DNA from: Aliirhizobium wenxiniae
GTDB taxonomy: Bacteria; Pseudomonadota; Alphaproteobacteria; Rhizobiales; Rhizobiaceae
DNA: 64,000 bases
NCBI RefSeq assembly: GCF_014201355.1
Contig: NZ_JACHEG010000009.1
Span: 1-64,000, forward strand
Direction of reading: 5' to 3'
The translations under genes and the position numbers were made by a program. Under the pieces are notes generated by a model. The model did no database searches and was not told the DNA's origin. It saw nothing but the letters and a program-made list of their open reading frames with translations. Shown here in pieces: positions 56,975 to 64,000 of this stretch. The first letter of the stretch is position 1; every line of letters begins with the position of its first letter.

Positions 56975-57572
56975 GTTTCTCACTCCGTATGCCCGACCGT
57001 AGAAGATTGATGATCTGCTCTACTCGCTTTTTTGCCTGGTCGAGGCCGCAGCCCGTATCGACCAGAAAATCCGCACGTTCGCGTTTCTGCGAATCAGGCA
57101 GCTGACGGTTCAGGATCAGCTTGAACTTTTCTTCCGTCATGCCCGGTCTGGCAAGAACTCGCTGCCGCTGTATCTGTGGATCACAGGTCGCGACCACAAC
57201 CACATCGACGCGTTTCTCAGCGCCGGTTTCGAAAAGCAGGGGAATATCGAGGAGGACGAGATCAGCGCCTGCCGATCTCTGTCTTTCGAGAAACTGCTTT
57301 TCCCTGTCTCTCACCAGCGGGTGCACAATTGCTTCAAGCCGGCTAAAACCACCGGGATCGAGTGAAAGTTGCCGAGCCAGCTCCACCCTGTCGATGGCGC
57401 CTTCACGAATTGAGCCGGGAAAAGCTTCGCCTACCGGTTTAACGGCGTCGGTTTTATAAAGGTCATGCACAACAGCATCGGAATCGTTGACCGGGATACC
57501 CGCATCCCCGAACATGCCGGCAGTGGTCGTCTTTCCCATGCCGATCGATCCGGTCAATCCGATAACAATCAT
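56967..57572 (-). CDS. coaE: Dephospho-CoA kinase
   Basis: Last step of coenzyme A synthesis, about 201 residues. The P-loop is GLTGSIGMGKTT at the N-terminus; the CoA-binding LDIPLLFETGAE segment follows. ATG 57572 overlaps the aroE stop by four bases and matches the conserved MIVIGLTG start. Its 3' end overlaps the dnaQ start. With coaA at 17 kb, both end enzymes of CoA synthesis are in the window. Confidence 0.96.
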   Translation of the reverse strand: MIVIGLTGSIGMGKTTTAGMFGDAGIPVNDSDAVVHDLYKTDAVKPVGEAFPGSIREGAIDRVELARQLSLDPGGFSRLEAIVHPLVRDREKQFLERQRSAGADLVLLDIPLLFETGAEKRVDVVVVATCDPQIQRQRVLARPGMTEEKFKLILNRQLPDSQKRERADFLVDTGCGLDQAKKRVEQIINLLRSGIRSEKHA

Positions 57573-58429
57573 GCCGCCGCCTGAATATCCTGAATGATGA
57601 GTTGTCGCAGAACACTGTCGACCACCGGGCGATGACCAAACCATCTTTCGAAGCCTGGCACCGCCTGATGCAGAAGCATCCCCAATCCATCGGTCGTCGG
57701 ATAACCCTGCTCGCGTGCCTGCCTGAGAATAGGCGTTTCAAGCGGGACGTAAACGATATCCGTCACCAGTGCACCTGACTTCAGACCTGAAAAGTCGAAG
57801 GAAGCAGATTCCGCTCCATCCATACCAAGCGATGTGGTGTTCACGAACAAGCCGGCACCGGCCATGACTTCTTTCAGGGCAGGTAATCCATGCGCATGAA
57901 TTTTCGGACCGAAACGGTCGGCAAGCTCCCTCGCACGTGGCACGGTGCGATTAACGATGTGGATTTCGTTAATGCCACGATCACGGAGAGCCTGGACGAC
58001 AGCACGGCTTGCTCCGCCCGCACCGAGGATAACTGCGCGATCGACTTTATCCCAGCCGGGATGTTTCCCGTCGAGATTGGCTGTAAAACCATATCCATCC
58101 GTATTCGTCGCATGAAGCTGGCCGTCCTGCAGCCAGAGCGTATTGGCTGCACCGAGTTCCGTCGCCAGTTCATCCGGCCGGTCGCTGAGGGCGAAAGCCA
58201 CTTCCTTGTGCGGGATCGTGACATTACCGCCGGACAAGCCCAGACTACCGTTTTTCAACCCATCGATAAAGGCGGCGAAATCCCCTTCGGAAACAGCGAC
58301 CGCGTTATAGCTGCCCGGCAAGCCATATTGTTTCAGCCAATGGCGATGAATGATCGGAGAGCGGGAGTGCTTGATCGGCCAGCCGGTCACAAATGCAGCA
58401 GGCGGTGAATTTTCGCGTCTATCAGCCAT
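57569..58429 (-). CDS. aroE: Shikimate dehydrogenase
   Basis: NADP enzyme of the aromatic amino acid pathway, 286 residues from ATG 58429. Shikimate-binding segments are GWPIKHSRSPIIH and GGNVTIPHKE; the NADP loop is LGAGGASRAV and the basic NRTVPRA selects NADP. The start overlaps the maf stop by eight bases; longer frames run through maf. Confidence 0.96.
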   Translation of the reverse strand: MADRRENSPPAAFVTGWPIKHSRSPIIHRHWLKQYGLPGSYNAVAVSEGDFAAFIDGLKNGSLGLSGGNVTIPHKEVAFALSDRPDELATELGAANTLWLQDGQLHATNTDGYGFTANLDGKHPGWDKVDRAVILGAGGASRAVVQALRDRGINEIHIVNRTVPRARELADRFGPKIHAHGLPALKEVMAGAGLFVNTTSLGMDGAESASFDFSGLKSGALVTDIVYVPLETPILRQAREQGYPTTDGLGMLLHQAVPGFERWFGHRPVVDSVLRQLIIQDIQAAA

Positions 58430-59030
58430 CAATCGCTCCCAGGCGACGGAGTTCCTCCAGAAGCGGAAGCATTGGGAGGCCGAGAATGGTGAAATAGTCA
58501 CCCTCAATGGCGGAAAAGAGATGGATGCCCTCTCCTTCCAGCTGGTAACCGCCAACGCTCGAAAACGCCTTGTCGCCAACTCTATCGAGATACCGGTCGA
58601 CGTAGCCCTCGGTCAGTTCGCGGGCTGTCAGCTCGGCATAAGCTACATGCTCCCATACCACCGTACCGTTTTTTACAATGGCAACGGCGCTGTTAAGCCT
58701 GTGGGTTTGATCAGAGAGAGAGATCAGGTTATCGCGGGCCTCGGCGCGGCTCTTTGCCTTGTGATAGACGCGATCTCCAAGCGACATCGTCTGGTCGGAC
58801 CCGATTACGAGCGCATCGGGAAAATAACGCGATACATCCTGCGCCTTCGCCCTGGCCAAGATCCCGGCAACAGCTTCGGGGCTAGTGTGTTTTTCAGAGG
58901 CTTCTATCTGCCGTTCATCGATGTCAGCGGCCCGCGATTCGAATGTCAGGCCGGCATTTTCGAGCAGCATACGGCGAAAGGGACTTGAGGAGGCAAGGAC
59001 AAGTGTCACTTCAGGTATCATCTCCGACAA
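58422..59030 (-). CDS. maf: Maf-like nucleotide pyrophosphatase
   Basis: House-cleaning dTTP/UTP or related NTP pyrophosphatase of the Maf/YceF family, 202 residues. LVLASSSPFRR near the N-terminus and GSDQTMSL in the middle are the active-site signatures. An ATG at 59021 is an alternative start. It is the second gene of the leftward cluster. Confidence 0.95.
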   Translation of the reverse strand: MSEMIPEVTLVLASSSPFRRMLLENAGLTFESRAADIDERQIEASEKHTSPEAVAGILARAKAQDVSRYFPDALVIGSDQTMSLGDRVYHKAKSRAEARDNLISLSDQTHRLNSAVAIVKNGTVVWEHVAYAELTARELTEGYVDRYLDRVGDKAFSSVGGYQLEGEGIHLFSAIEGDYFTILGLPMLPLLEELRRLGAIDG

Positions 59031-59057
59031 ACAGTTCGGGCGAAAAACAGTTCGGGA

Positions 59058-59879
59058 TTACCTGAGCCTCGGTCGCAGAGCAAGAATAGCGGCGGCGGTC
59101 TCCTCGATCGAACGGCGGGAAACATCGATGATCGGCCAATTGTTTCGCCCGCAAAGAGCCCGGGCATATTTAAGCTCTTCATTGATGCTGGCGCGATCTG
59201 TGTAGGTGTTCCGATCAAGCCCCTGAGAATTGCCGAGTTCACGGTTTTCCCTGATCTGGGAGATCCGGTCGGTGGTGGCGATCAGGCCAACGATCAATGG
59301 ACGCGTGGCACTATAAAGAGCGTCCGGCAACTCGACTCCCGGCACGATCGGGATGTTTGCCGTCTTGATCCCGCGGTTTGCCAGATAGATGCTGGTCGGC
59401 GTCTTGGAGGTTCGGCTGATGCCGATCAGAACAACGTCAGCTTCATCATAGCTCTCGGGCATCTGGCCGTCGTCGTGATCCATGGTGAAGTTCAGCGCCT
59501 CGATCCTGGCGAAATATTCCTCGTTCAAAGCATGCTGCGCGCCAACACGACGACGCGACGGTGCACCCAGATAGGTCTGGAAAACAGCCAGAACCGGCTC
59601 CAGCACATTCACGGAAGGAACGCCCATTTCGCGGCAGCGAAGGTCGATCAGCGAGGCCAGATCCTGGTCTACGATCGTATAGAGGACGATGCCGGGTTCC
59701 GCATCGACGGCATCAAGTACCGCCACCAACTGTTTGCGGTTCCTGATCAGCGGATAGACGTGTTCAAGCGCATAGCTGTTCTGGAATTGAGCGGCGACAG
59801 CTCGTCCGGCGGAGATAAGAGTCTCGCCGGTCGAGTCAGATACCAAGTGCAAGTGGAAGAAGTTTTTCCGGTTCTCCAC
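59058..59879 (-). CDS. ppsR: PEP synthase / pyruvate phosphate dikinase regulatory protein
   Basis: DUF299 (RP001-type) bifunctional ADP-dependent kinase and phosphorylase, 273 residues. The P-loop-like GISRTSKT is at 153-160, and HLVSDSTGETL is at the N-terminus. Family members phosphorylate PPDK or PEP synthase to switch off pyruvate-to-PEP conversion. Its gene is the standard left flank of the hemE-type alphaproteobacterial chromosome origin. Confidence 0.95.
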   Translation of the reverse strand: MENRKNFFHLHLVSDSTGETLISAGRAVAAQFQNSYALEHVYPLIRNRKQLVAVLDAVDAEPGIVLYTIVDQDLASLIDLRCREMGVPSVNVLEPVLAVFQTYLGAPSRRRVGAQHALNEEYFARIEALNFTMDHDDGQMPESYDEADVVLIGISRTSKTPTSIYLANRGIKTANIPIVPGVELPDALYSATRPLIVGLIATTDRISQIRENRELGNSQGLDRNTYTDRASINEELKYARALCGRNNWPIIDVSRRSIEETAAAILALRPRLR

Positions 59880-60042
59880 GTTATTCTCTACCGTTTGTTG
59901 ATAACTCGGGACAGACGAGCGCTCTCACTGGGAAGAAGGATGGGCCTTGGGAAAACCGCCCATTTTTCCACAGTCTGCGATCAGCTGGATTGATGGAACG
60001 AGAGGATGTGATTTGCGTGGACAAATGTCATATCCGATAAAC

Positions 60043-60051
60043 TTATCCACA
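60043..60051 (+). promoter_or_regulatory. Perfect DnaA box
   Basis: TTATCCACA, the high-affinity consensus. A weaker box TTGCCCACA follows 11 bases on (60054-60062), one helical turn away on the same face, a typical cooperative pair. Confidence 0.85.
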
Positions 60052-60243
60052 TATTGCCCACAGATGAAGACCTCTTTTCGGATCTTTCATCTCATTGATT
60101 TTTCATATAAATTCAGAATATTCCAGATAATATCGCGTTTTACGCAGATGGTTTTTATCGCAAGCTGCGAATGACAGCGAAATTCTGGTTAATCTGGGGT
60201 TTAACTTTAATCCTTGATACACACCGACTCTAAGAAATAGAAA

Positions 60244-60257
60244 CCAATTGAAATTGG
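60244..60257. promoter_or_regulatory. 14-bp palindrome before hemE
   Basis: CCAATT and AATTGG are perfect inverted arms around GA, ending 20 bases before the hemE ATG. It overlaps the first base of a GANTC site. It is a candidate operator or origin element. Confidence 0.45.
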
Positions 60258-60277
60258 ATTCTTTTATTAGGGGATAG

Positions 60278-61312
60278 ATGCCAGTGCCTGTGAAAAGGAA
60301 GATAATCGAGGTGCTGGAGGGAAAGACGATCACCCCTCCTCCGGTCTGGCTTATGAGACAGGCAGGTCGGTATCTTCCCGAGTACCGTGAAACGCGCCAG
60401 AAGGCGGGTGGGTTCCTAGATCTCTGTTATACGCCTGATCTGGCCGTGGAGGTCACTCTCCAGCCGATCAGGCGTTATTCCTTCGATGCTGCCATCCTTT
60501 TCTCCGATATCCTGGTGATTCCGGATGCACTGGATAGAAAGGTTCGCTTCACCCCCGGTGAAGGGCCGCAGATGGATCCAATCGATGAGGTCGGTATTCG
60601 CTCGCTGAAAGCAGAGGGTGTGCTTGCGCATCTTTCTCCGGTGCTGGAGGCGGTGAAGCGGCTCAGACAGGAGTTGCCTGCCGAAACCGCTCTTCTTGGC
60701 TTCTGCGGCGCTCCCTGGACTGTTGCGACCTATATGATCGCCGGTCACGGAACACCGGACCAGGCCCCTGCGCGTCTCTTCGGGTATCGAAATCGGCAGG
60801 ACCTCGAACATTTGCTGATGTTTCTCGCCGAGATTTCTGCCGATTATCTGGTTGCGCAGATCGATGCAGGCGCCGATGCGGTTCAGATCTTTGATTCCTG
60901 GGCAGGTGTTCTCGGTGAAGCCGAGTTCGAGGCGTTTGCAATCAGGCCGGTTGCGAGGATGATCGAAATCGTGCGTAGCAAGCGACCGAACGCGCGCATC
61001 ATCGCCTTTGCCAAGGGGGCGGGAATGAACCTGCGCAACTACCGGCAAAAAACCGGGGCCGATGCGATCGGGCTCGACTGGAGTGTGCCGCTTTCTTTCG
61101 CCGCTGAGCTGCAGAAGGATGGGCCGGTACAGGGCAATCTCGATCCGATGCGCGTCGTGGCCGGCGGTCAGGCGCTCGTCGACGGCATTGACGCGATTTT
61201 GCAGGCTTTGGGCAATGGGCCACTGATCTTCAATCTCGGCCATGGCATTACGCCTGAGGCAGATCCGGACAATGTTTCGACCTTGGTGAAGCGCGTCAGG
61301 GGACAAAAATGA
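60278..61312 (+). CDS. hemE: Uroporphyrinogen decarboxylase
   Basis: Heme-pathway enzyme making coproporphyrinogen III, 344 residues. The substrate arginines lie in WLMRQAGRYLPEYRE (R27, R31); FCGAPWTVATYM and the conserved GNLDP segment are present. AGGGGA precedes the ATG. The promoter must lie within or beside the origin, a coupling known from Caulobacter. It overlaps hemJ by ATGA. Confidence 0.97.
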   Translation: MPVPVKRKIIEVLEGKTITPPPVWLMRQAGRYLPEYRETRQKAGGFLDLCYTPDLAVEVTLQPIRRYSFDAAILFSDILVIPDALDRKVRFTPGEGPQMDPIDEVGIRSLKAEGVLAHLSPVLEAVKRLRQELPAETALLGFCGAPWTVATYMIAGHGTPDQAPARLFGYRNRQDLEHLLMFLAEISADYLVAQIDAGADAVQIFDSWAGVLGEAEFEAFAIRPVARMIEIVRSKRPNARIIAFAKGAGMNLRNYRQKTGADAIGLDWSVPLSFAAELQKDGPVQGNLDPMRVVAGGQALVDGIDAILQALGNGPLIFNLGHGITPEADPDNVSTLVKRVRGQK

Positions 61313-61857
61313 TGAGCCCGCGTGTGGAACCCGGCAACGAAGGCGCCGGCGGAAAGGCCAAGACGCGCGCCTTCATCGCGCTAGGGATATTCCTTCTCGT
61401 GCTGGCGCTTACCTATGTTCTGAGGCCGGATGATTTCATCCGCTATGTGACGGCATTTCACGTCGTAGCCGTGATGTCGTGGATGGCGGGGCTTCTCTAC
61501 CTGCCGCGACTGTTCATTTATCACACTGATGCACCGATCGGTTCCGAGCGATCGGAAACATTCAAGATGATGGAAAGGCGGTTGCTCAAGGTCATCATGA
61601 ACCCGGCGATGATGGTGAGCTGGCTGCTTGGACTTTATCTCGCCTGGGAGGTTTATGGGTTTCAGGGCGGCTGGCTTCACGGCAAGATCGCCATGGTCGT
61701 GGCATTGACGGGCGTACATGTGCTTTTTAGCCGCGCCGTTCGCGATTTTGCTGCAGACAAGCCCAGACGCTCGGCAAAACACTGGCGGATATGGAACGAA
61801 GTCCCGACAGTTCTGATGATTGCGATCGTTATTCTGGTCATCGTTAAGCCGTTCTGA
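61309..61857 (+). CDS. hemJ: Protoporphyrinogen oxidase HemJ
   Basis: A 182-residue membrane protein with about four hydrophobic helices, of the HemJ/UPF0093 family, which replaces HemG or HemY in most alphaproteobacteria. The conserved heme-ligand type histidine is H51 in AFHVVAVMSWMAGL, followed by LPRLFIYH. It is translationally coupled to hemE, so two heme steps share a transcript. Confidence 0.94.
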   Translation: MMSPRVEPGNEGAGGKAKTRAFIALGIFLLVLALTYVLRPDDFIRYVTAFHVVAVMSWMAGLLYLPRLFIYHTDAPIGSERSETFKMMERRLLKVIMNPAMMVSWLLGLYLAWEVYGFQGGWLHGKIAMVVALTGVHVLFSRAVRDFAADKPRRSAKHWRIWNEVPTVLMIAIVILVIVKPF

Positions 61858-61881
61858 GAAAAGGTCTTGCCTTTTTCTGAA
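61856..61881 (+). terminator. Weak hairpin after hemJ
   Basis: AGAAAAGG and CCTTTTTCT form a short bulged stem right at the hemJ stop. It may attenuate transcription between hemJ and rho. Confidence 0.35.
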
Positions 61882-62037
61882 TAAGCCTCTTGCGGGGTGC
61901 GGAGGGAATCGCTATTTTTGCGACACCTCCATCTCGTGGCATGCGTGTAACCGACGTTGTCCCCGGACTTCATCCGCGGAAGCGAATTCCACCGACACGC
62001 CCAATTCCCTTATATTTTCTCAAGTGGTCCCCTCTTC

Positions 62038-63303
62038 ATGGCTGAAATGAAGCTTCAAGAACTTAAGAGCAAGTCTCCGACTGATTTGCTGACCTTCGCA
62101 GAGTCGCTGGAGGTCGAAAACGCCAGCACGATGCGCAAGCAGGAGTTGATGTTTGCAATTCTGAAGGTTCTTGCCAGCCAGGATGTCGAAATCATCGGTG
62201 AGGGCGTGGTCGAGGTTCTGCAGGACGGTTTCGGCTTCCTGCGTTCCGCCAATGCCAATTATCTGCCGGGTCCGGACGATATCTATATCTCTCCCTCGCA
62301 GATCCGCCGTTTTTCTTTGAAGACGGGCGATACCGTTGAAGGACCGATCCGTGGCCCGAAGGAAGGTGAGCGTTATTTCGCGCTGCTGAAGGTCAATACG
62401 ATCAATTTCGACGATCCTGAAAAGATCCGTCACAAGGTTCACTTCGACAACCTGACCCCGCTCTATCCGAACGAGCGGTTCAAGATGGAACTGGACATCC
62501 CGACGTCGAAGGACAATTCCGCGCGTGTCATCGATCTCGTTGCCCCGCTCGGCAAGGGCCAGCGTGGCCTGATCGTTGCGCCGCCGCGTACCGGTAAGAC
62601 TGTTCTTCTGCAGAACATTGCCCACTCGATTACCGCCAATCATCCGGAATGCTATCTGATCGTTCTCCTTATCGACGAACGTCCGGAAGAAGTGACGGAC
62701 ATGCAGCGCTCGGTGAAGGGCGAAGTCGTTTCGTCGACCTTCGACGAACCGGCAGTTCGCCACGTGCAGGTCGCTGAAATGGTCATAGAGAAGGCCAAGC
62801 GCCTGGTCGAACATGGCCGTGACGTCGTCATCCTGCTCGATTCGATCACCCGTCTCGGTCGCGCCTACAACACGGTCGTGCCGTCTTCCGGCAAGGTTCT
62901 GACCGGTGGTGTCGATGCAAACGCCCTGCAGCGGCCGAAGCGCTTCTTCGGTGCAGCCCGTAATATCGAGGAAGGCGGTTCGCTGACGATCATCGCCACC
63001 GCGCTGATCGATACCGGTAGCCGTATGGATGAAGTCATCTTCGAAGAGTTCAAGGGTACGGGTAACTCGGAAATCGTGCTTGACCGTAAGGTTGCCGACA
63101 AGCGTATCTTCCCGGCCATGGATATTCTCAAGTCTGGTACGCGTAAGGAAGACCTGCTCGTTCCGCGGCAGGATCTGCAGAAGATCTTTGTTCTTCGCCG
63201 TATCCTCGCTCCGATGGGAACGACCGATGCGATCGAATTCCTGATCGACAAGCTGAAGCAGACGAAGAACAATGCAGACTTCTTCGACTCGATGAACACG
63301 TAA
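62038..63303 (+). CDS. rho: Transcription termination factor Rho
   Basis: Hexameric RNA helicase, 421 residues from ATG 62038. The RNA-binding fold has GFGFLRSANANYLPGPDDIY, Walker A is PPRTGKT at 182-188, and SLTIIATALIDTGSRMDEVI is typical. There are no lineage-specific insertions. The frame is open to 61957, but residues before 62038 do not match Rho. The 180-base leader could carry autoregulation, as Rho often limits its own message. Confidence 0.97.
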   Translation: MAEMKLQELKSKSPTDLLTFAESLEVENASTMRKQELMFAILKVLASQDVEIIGEGVVEVLQDGFGFLRSANANYLPGPDDIYISPSQIRRFSLKTGDTVEGPIRGPKEGERYFALLKVNTINFDDPEKIRHKVHFDNLTPLYPNERFKMELDIPTSKDNSARVIDLVAPLGKGQRGLIVAPPRTGKTVLLQNIAHSITANHPECYLIVLLIDERPEEVTDMQRSVKGEVVSSTFDEPAVRHVQVAEMVIEKAKRLVEHGRDVVILLDSITRLGRAYNTVVPSSGKVLTGGVDANALQRPKRFFGAARNIEEGGSLTIIATALIDTGSRMDEVIFEEFKGTGNSEIVLDRKVADKRIFPAMDILKSGTRKEDLLVPRQDLQKIFVLRRILAPMGTTDAIEFLIDKLKQTKNNADFFDSMNT

Positions 63304-63333
63304 TCCTTAGCCGGATTCTTCGACGACTTTGCA

Positions 63334-63362
63334 GGCGCCCGACATCGGGCGCCTTTGTCTTT
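63334..63362 (+). terminator. Intrinsic terminator of rho
   Basis: GGCGCCCG (63334-63341) pairs with CGGGCGCC (63346-63353), followed by TTTGTCTTTT. It lies only about 20 bases before the mnmE start. Confidence 0.85.
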
Positions 63363-63382
63363 TGTGGATATGGAACGAAGAC

Positions 63383-64000
63383 ATGACACAGGCAACAATC
63401 TTCGCGCTTTCCAGCGGTCAACCTCCAGCCGGGGTGGCGGTCATACGTATAAGTGGCCCGGCAACCAAAGCCGTTATGACCGAGATTGTCGGCTCGATAC
63501 CTCTGCCGCGGCAAGCCAGTCTTCGAACGATTCGTAACCGAAATGGTGAGATGCTCGATCAGGGCCTGGTGCTATATTTCGAAGCACCGCATTCCTTTAC
63601 CGGGGAGGACTGTGCTGAATTGCAGGTTCATGGAAGCCGTGCGGTTATCAACGCTATCGCAGGGACACTCAAGGAGCTGGGTTTACGGTCTGCCGAAGCC
63701 GGGGAATTTGCCCGCCGAGCTTTTGAACATGGTCGGATCGACCTGGTAGAAGTCGAAGGCTTGTCTGATCTCGTGTCCGCAGAAACGGAGATGCAGCGAA
63801 AGCTGGCGCTCCAGACCGGAATGGGTACGCTGTCAAATCAATATGTTGGATGGGCGGATCGTCTGACCTATGCGCGGGCAATGATCGAGGCCGAGCTCGA
63901 CTTTGCGGATGAGGACGATGTACCGGGCTCTGTTGCCAATATGATAGGCGTTGATCTCACTGCGCTTGTGGCTGAAATGTCCGTTGCCTCCGTGTCGGCA
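63383..64000 (+). CDS. mnmE: tRNA modification GTPase MnmE (3' end outside window)
   Basis: First 206 codons of MnmE (TrmE), which with MnmG (GidA) modifies wobble uridine 34 of tRNAs. MTQATIFALSSGQPPAGVAVIRISG starts the N-terminal folate-binding domain (residues 1-120, with SFTGEDCAELQVHG). LDFADEDD near residue 172 is also typical. The GTPase domain lies beyond the window edge. In alphaproteobacteria mnmG, rsmG, parA and parB normally follow. Confidence 0.96.
   Translation, partial: MTQATIFALSSGQPPAGVAVIRISGPATKAVMTEIVGSIPLPRQASLRTIRNRNGEMLDQGLVLYFEAPHSFTGEDCAELQVHGSRAVINAIAGTLKELGLRSAEAGEFARRAFEHGRIDLVEVEGLSDLVSAETEMQRKLALQTGMGTLSNQYVGWADRLTYARAMIEAELDFADEDDVPGSVANMIGVDLTALVAEMSVASVSA

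Larger units (their letters stand above)
59880..60277. other. oriC: Predicted chromosomal replication origin (oriC)
   Basis: A 398-base AT-rich gap between the divergent ppsR and hemE genes. It holds one perfect DnaA box TTATCCACA (60043-60051, plus strand). One-mismatch boxes are at 59896-59904 (minus, TTATCAACA) and 59964-59972 (TTTTCCACA). Two-mismatch boxes are at 60016-60024 (minus) and 60054-60062. An AT-rich stretch at about 60093-60165 could be the unwinding element. Three TTAA half-sites (60189, 60201, 60207) and two GANTC methylation sites (60226, 60257) suggest CtrA/CcrM-type control. hemE-flanked gaps are the mapped origins of Caulobacter and Sinorhizobium. Confidence 0.85.

Overview
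The window looks like the main chromosome of a member of the Rhizobiaceae (Rhizobium / Neorhizobium / Agrobacterium type). This rests on the gene sets and their order: ActS-ActR redox pair, ChvI-ChvG followed by a short HprK, EIIA-Man and HPr, a DivL-type tyrosine pseudokinase, alphaproteobacterial AddB-AddA, DUF1402/DUF2628/DUF2852 proteins, an AccD without its zinc ribbon, and rhizobial intergenic repeats. Coding density is high and the content is almost entirely core housekeeping. I see no insertion sequence, prophage, CRISPR array, tRNA or rRNA gene.

Layout, left to right. 0.2-6.3 kb: HrpB helicase, the redox two-component pair actS-actR, an MmcB repair protein and a lipoprotein L,D-transpeptidase. 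6.4-11.0 kb: the least conserved-looking part, with a hydantoinase/oxoprolinase-family protein, a cytochrome P450 and a secreted DUF1402 protein. 11.2-18.0 kb: hslVU facing left, then a histidine operon facing right (hisB, DUF2628, hisH, hisA, hisF, hisE, coaA). 18.0-20.8 kb: AlkB-like oxygenase, ArfB ribosome rescue factor and pckA on the minus strand. 21.1-25.0 kb: chvI-chvG-hprK-EIIA-HPr, linking an envelope two-component system to a regulatory phosphotransferase chain. 25.1-38.7 kb: ahcY behind a perfect operator palindrome, then divL, a TsaE-AmgK fusion, murU, addB, addA and trxA. 38.7-39.4 kb: about 700 bases of repeat-rich non-coding DNA. 39.4-44.7 kb (minus strand): trpF-trpB-trpA-accD-folC. 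45-52 kb: SleB-type wall hydrolase, YgjP-type metalloprotease, DUF2852, intracellular PHA depolymerase, nitroreductase and gyrB. 52.2-55.0 kb: a tightly overlapped minus-strand set (timA, mltA, smr, HTH regulator). 55.1-56.2 kb: fxsA and secB.

56.3-64.0 kb is the landmark. The leftward run ppsR-maf-aroE-coaE-dnaQ and the rightward run hemE-hemJ-rho-mnmE diverge from a 398-base AT-rich gap (59880-60277). This gap carries one perfect and several near-perfect DnaA boxes, and hemE-flanked gaps are the known chromosomal origins of Caulobacter and Sinorhizobium. I therefore place oriC there. Five sites centred on the CACGTG core of parS lie 10-48 kb to the left of it.

No wholly novel system was found. 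The most useful second looks are the origin, the parS-like series, the DivL tyrosine substitution, the ahcY operator, the TsaE-AmgK fusion, AccD without zinc ligands, and several short dispersed repeats.
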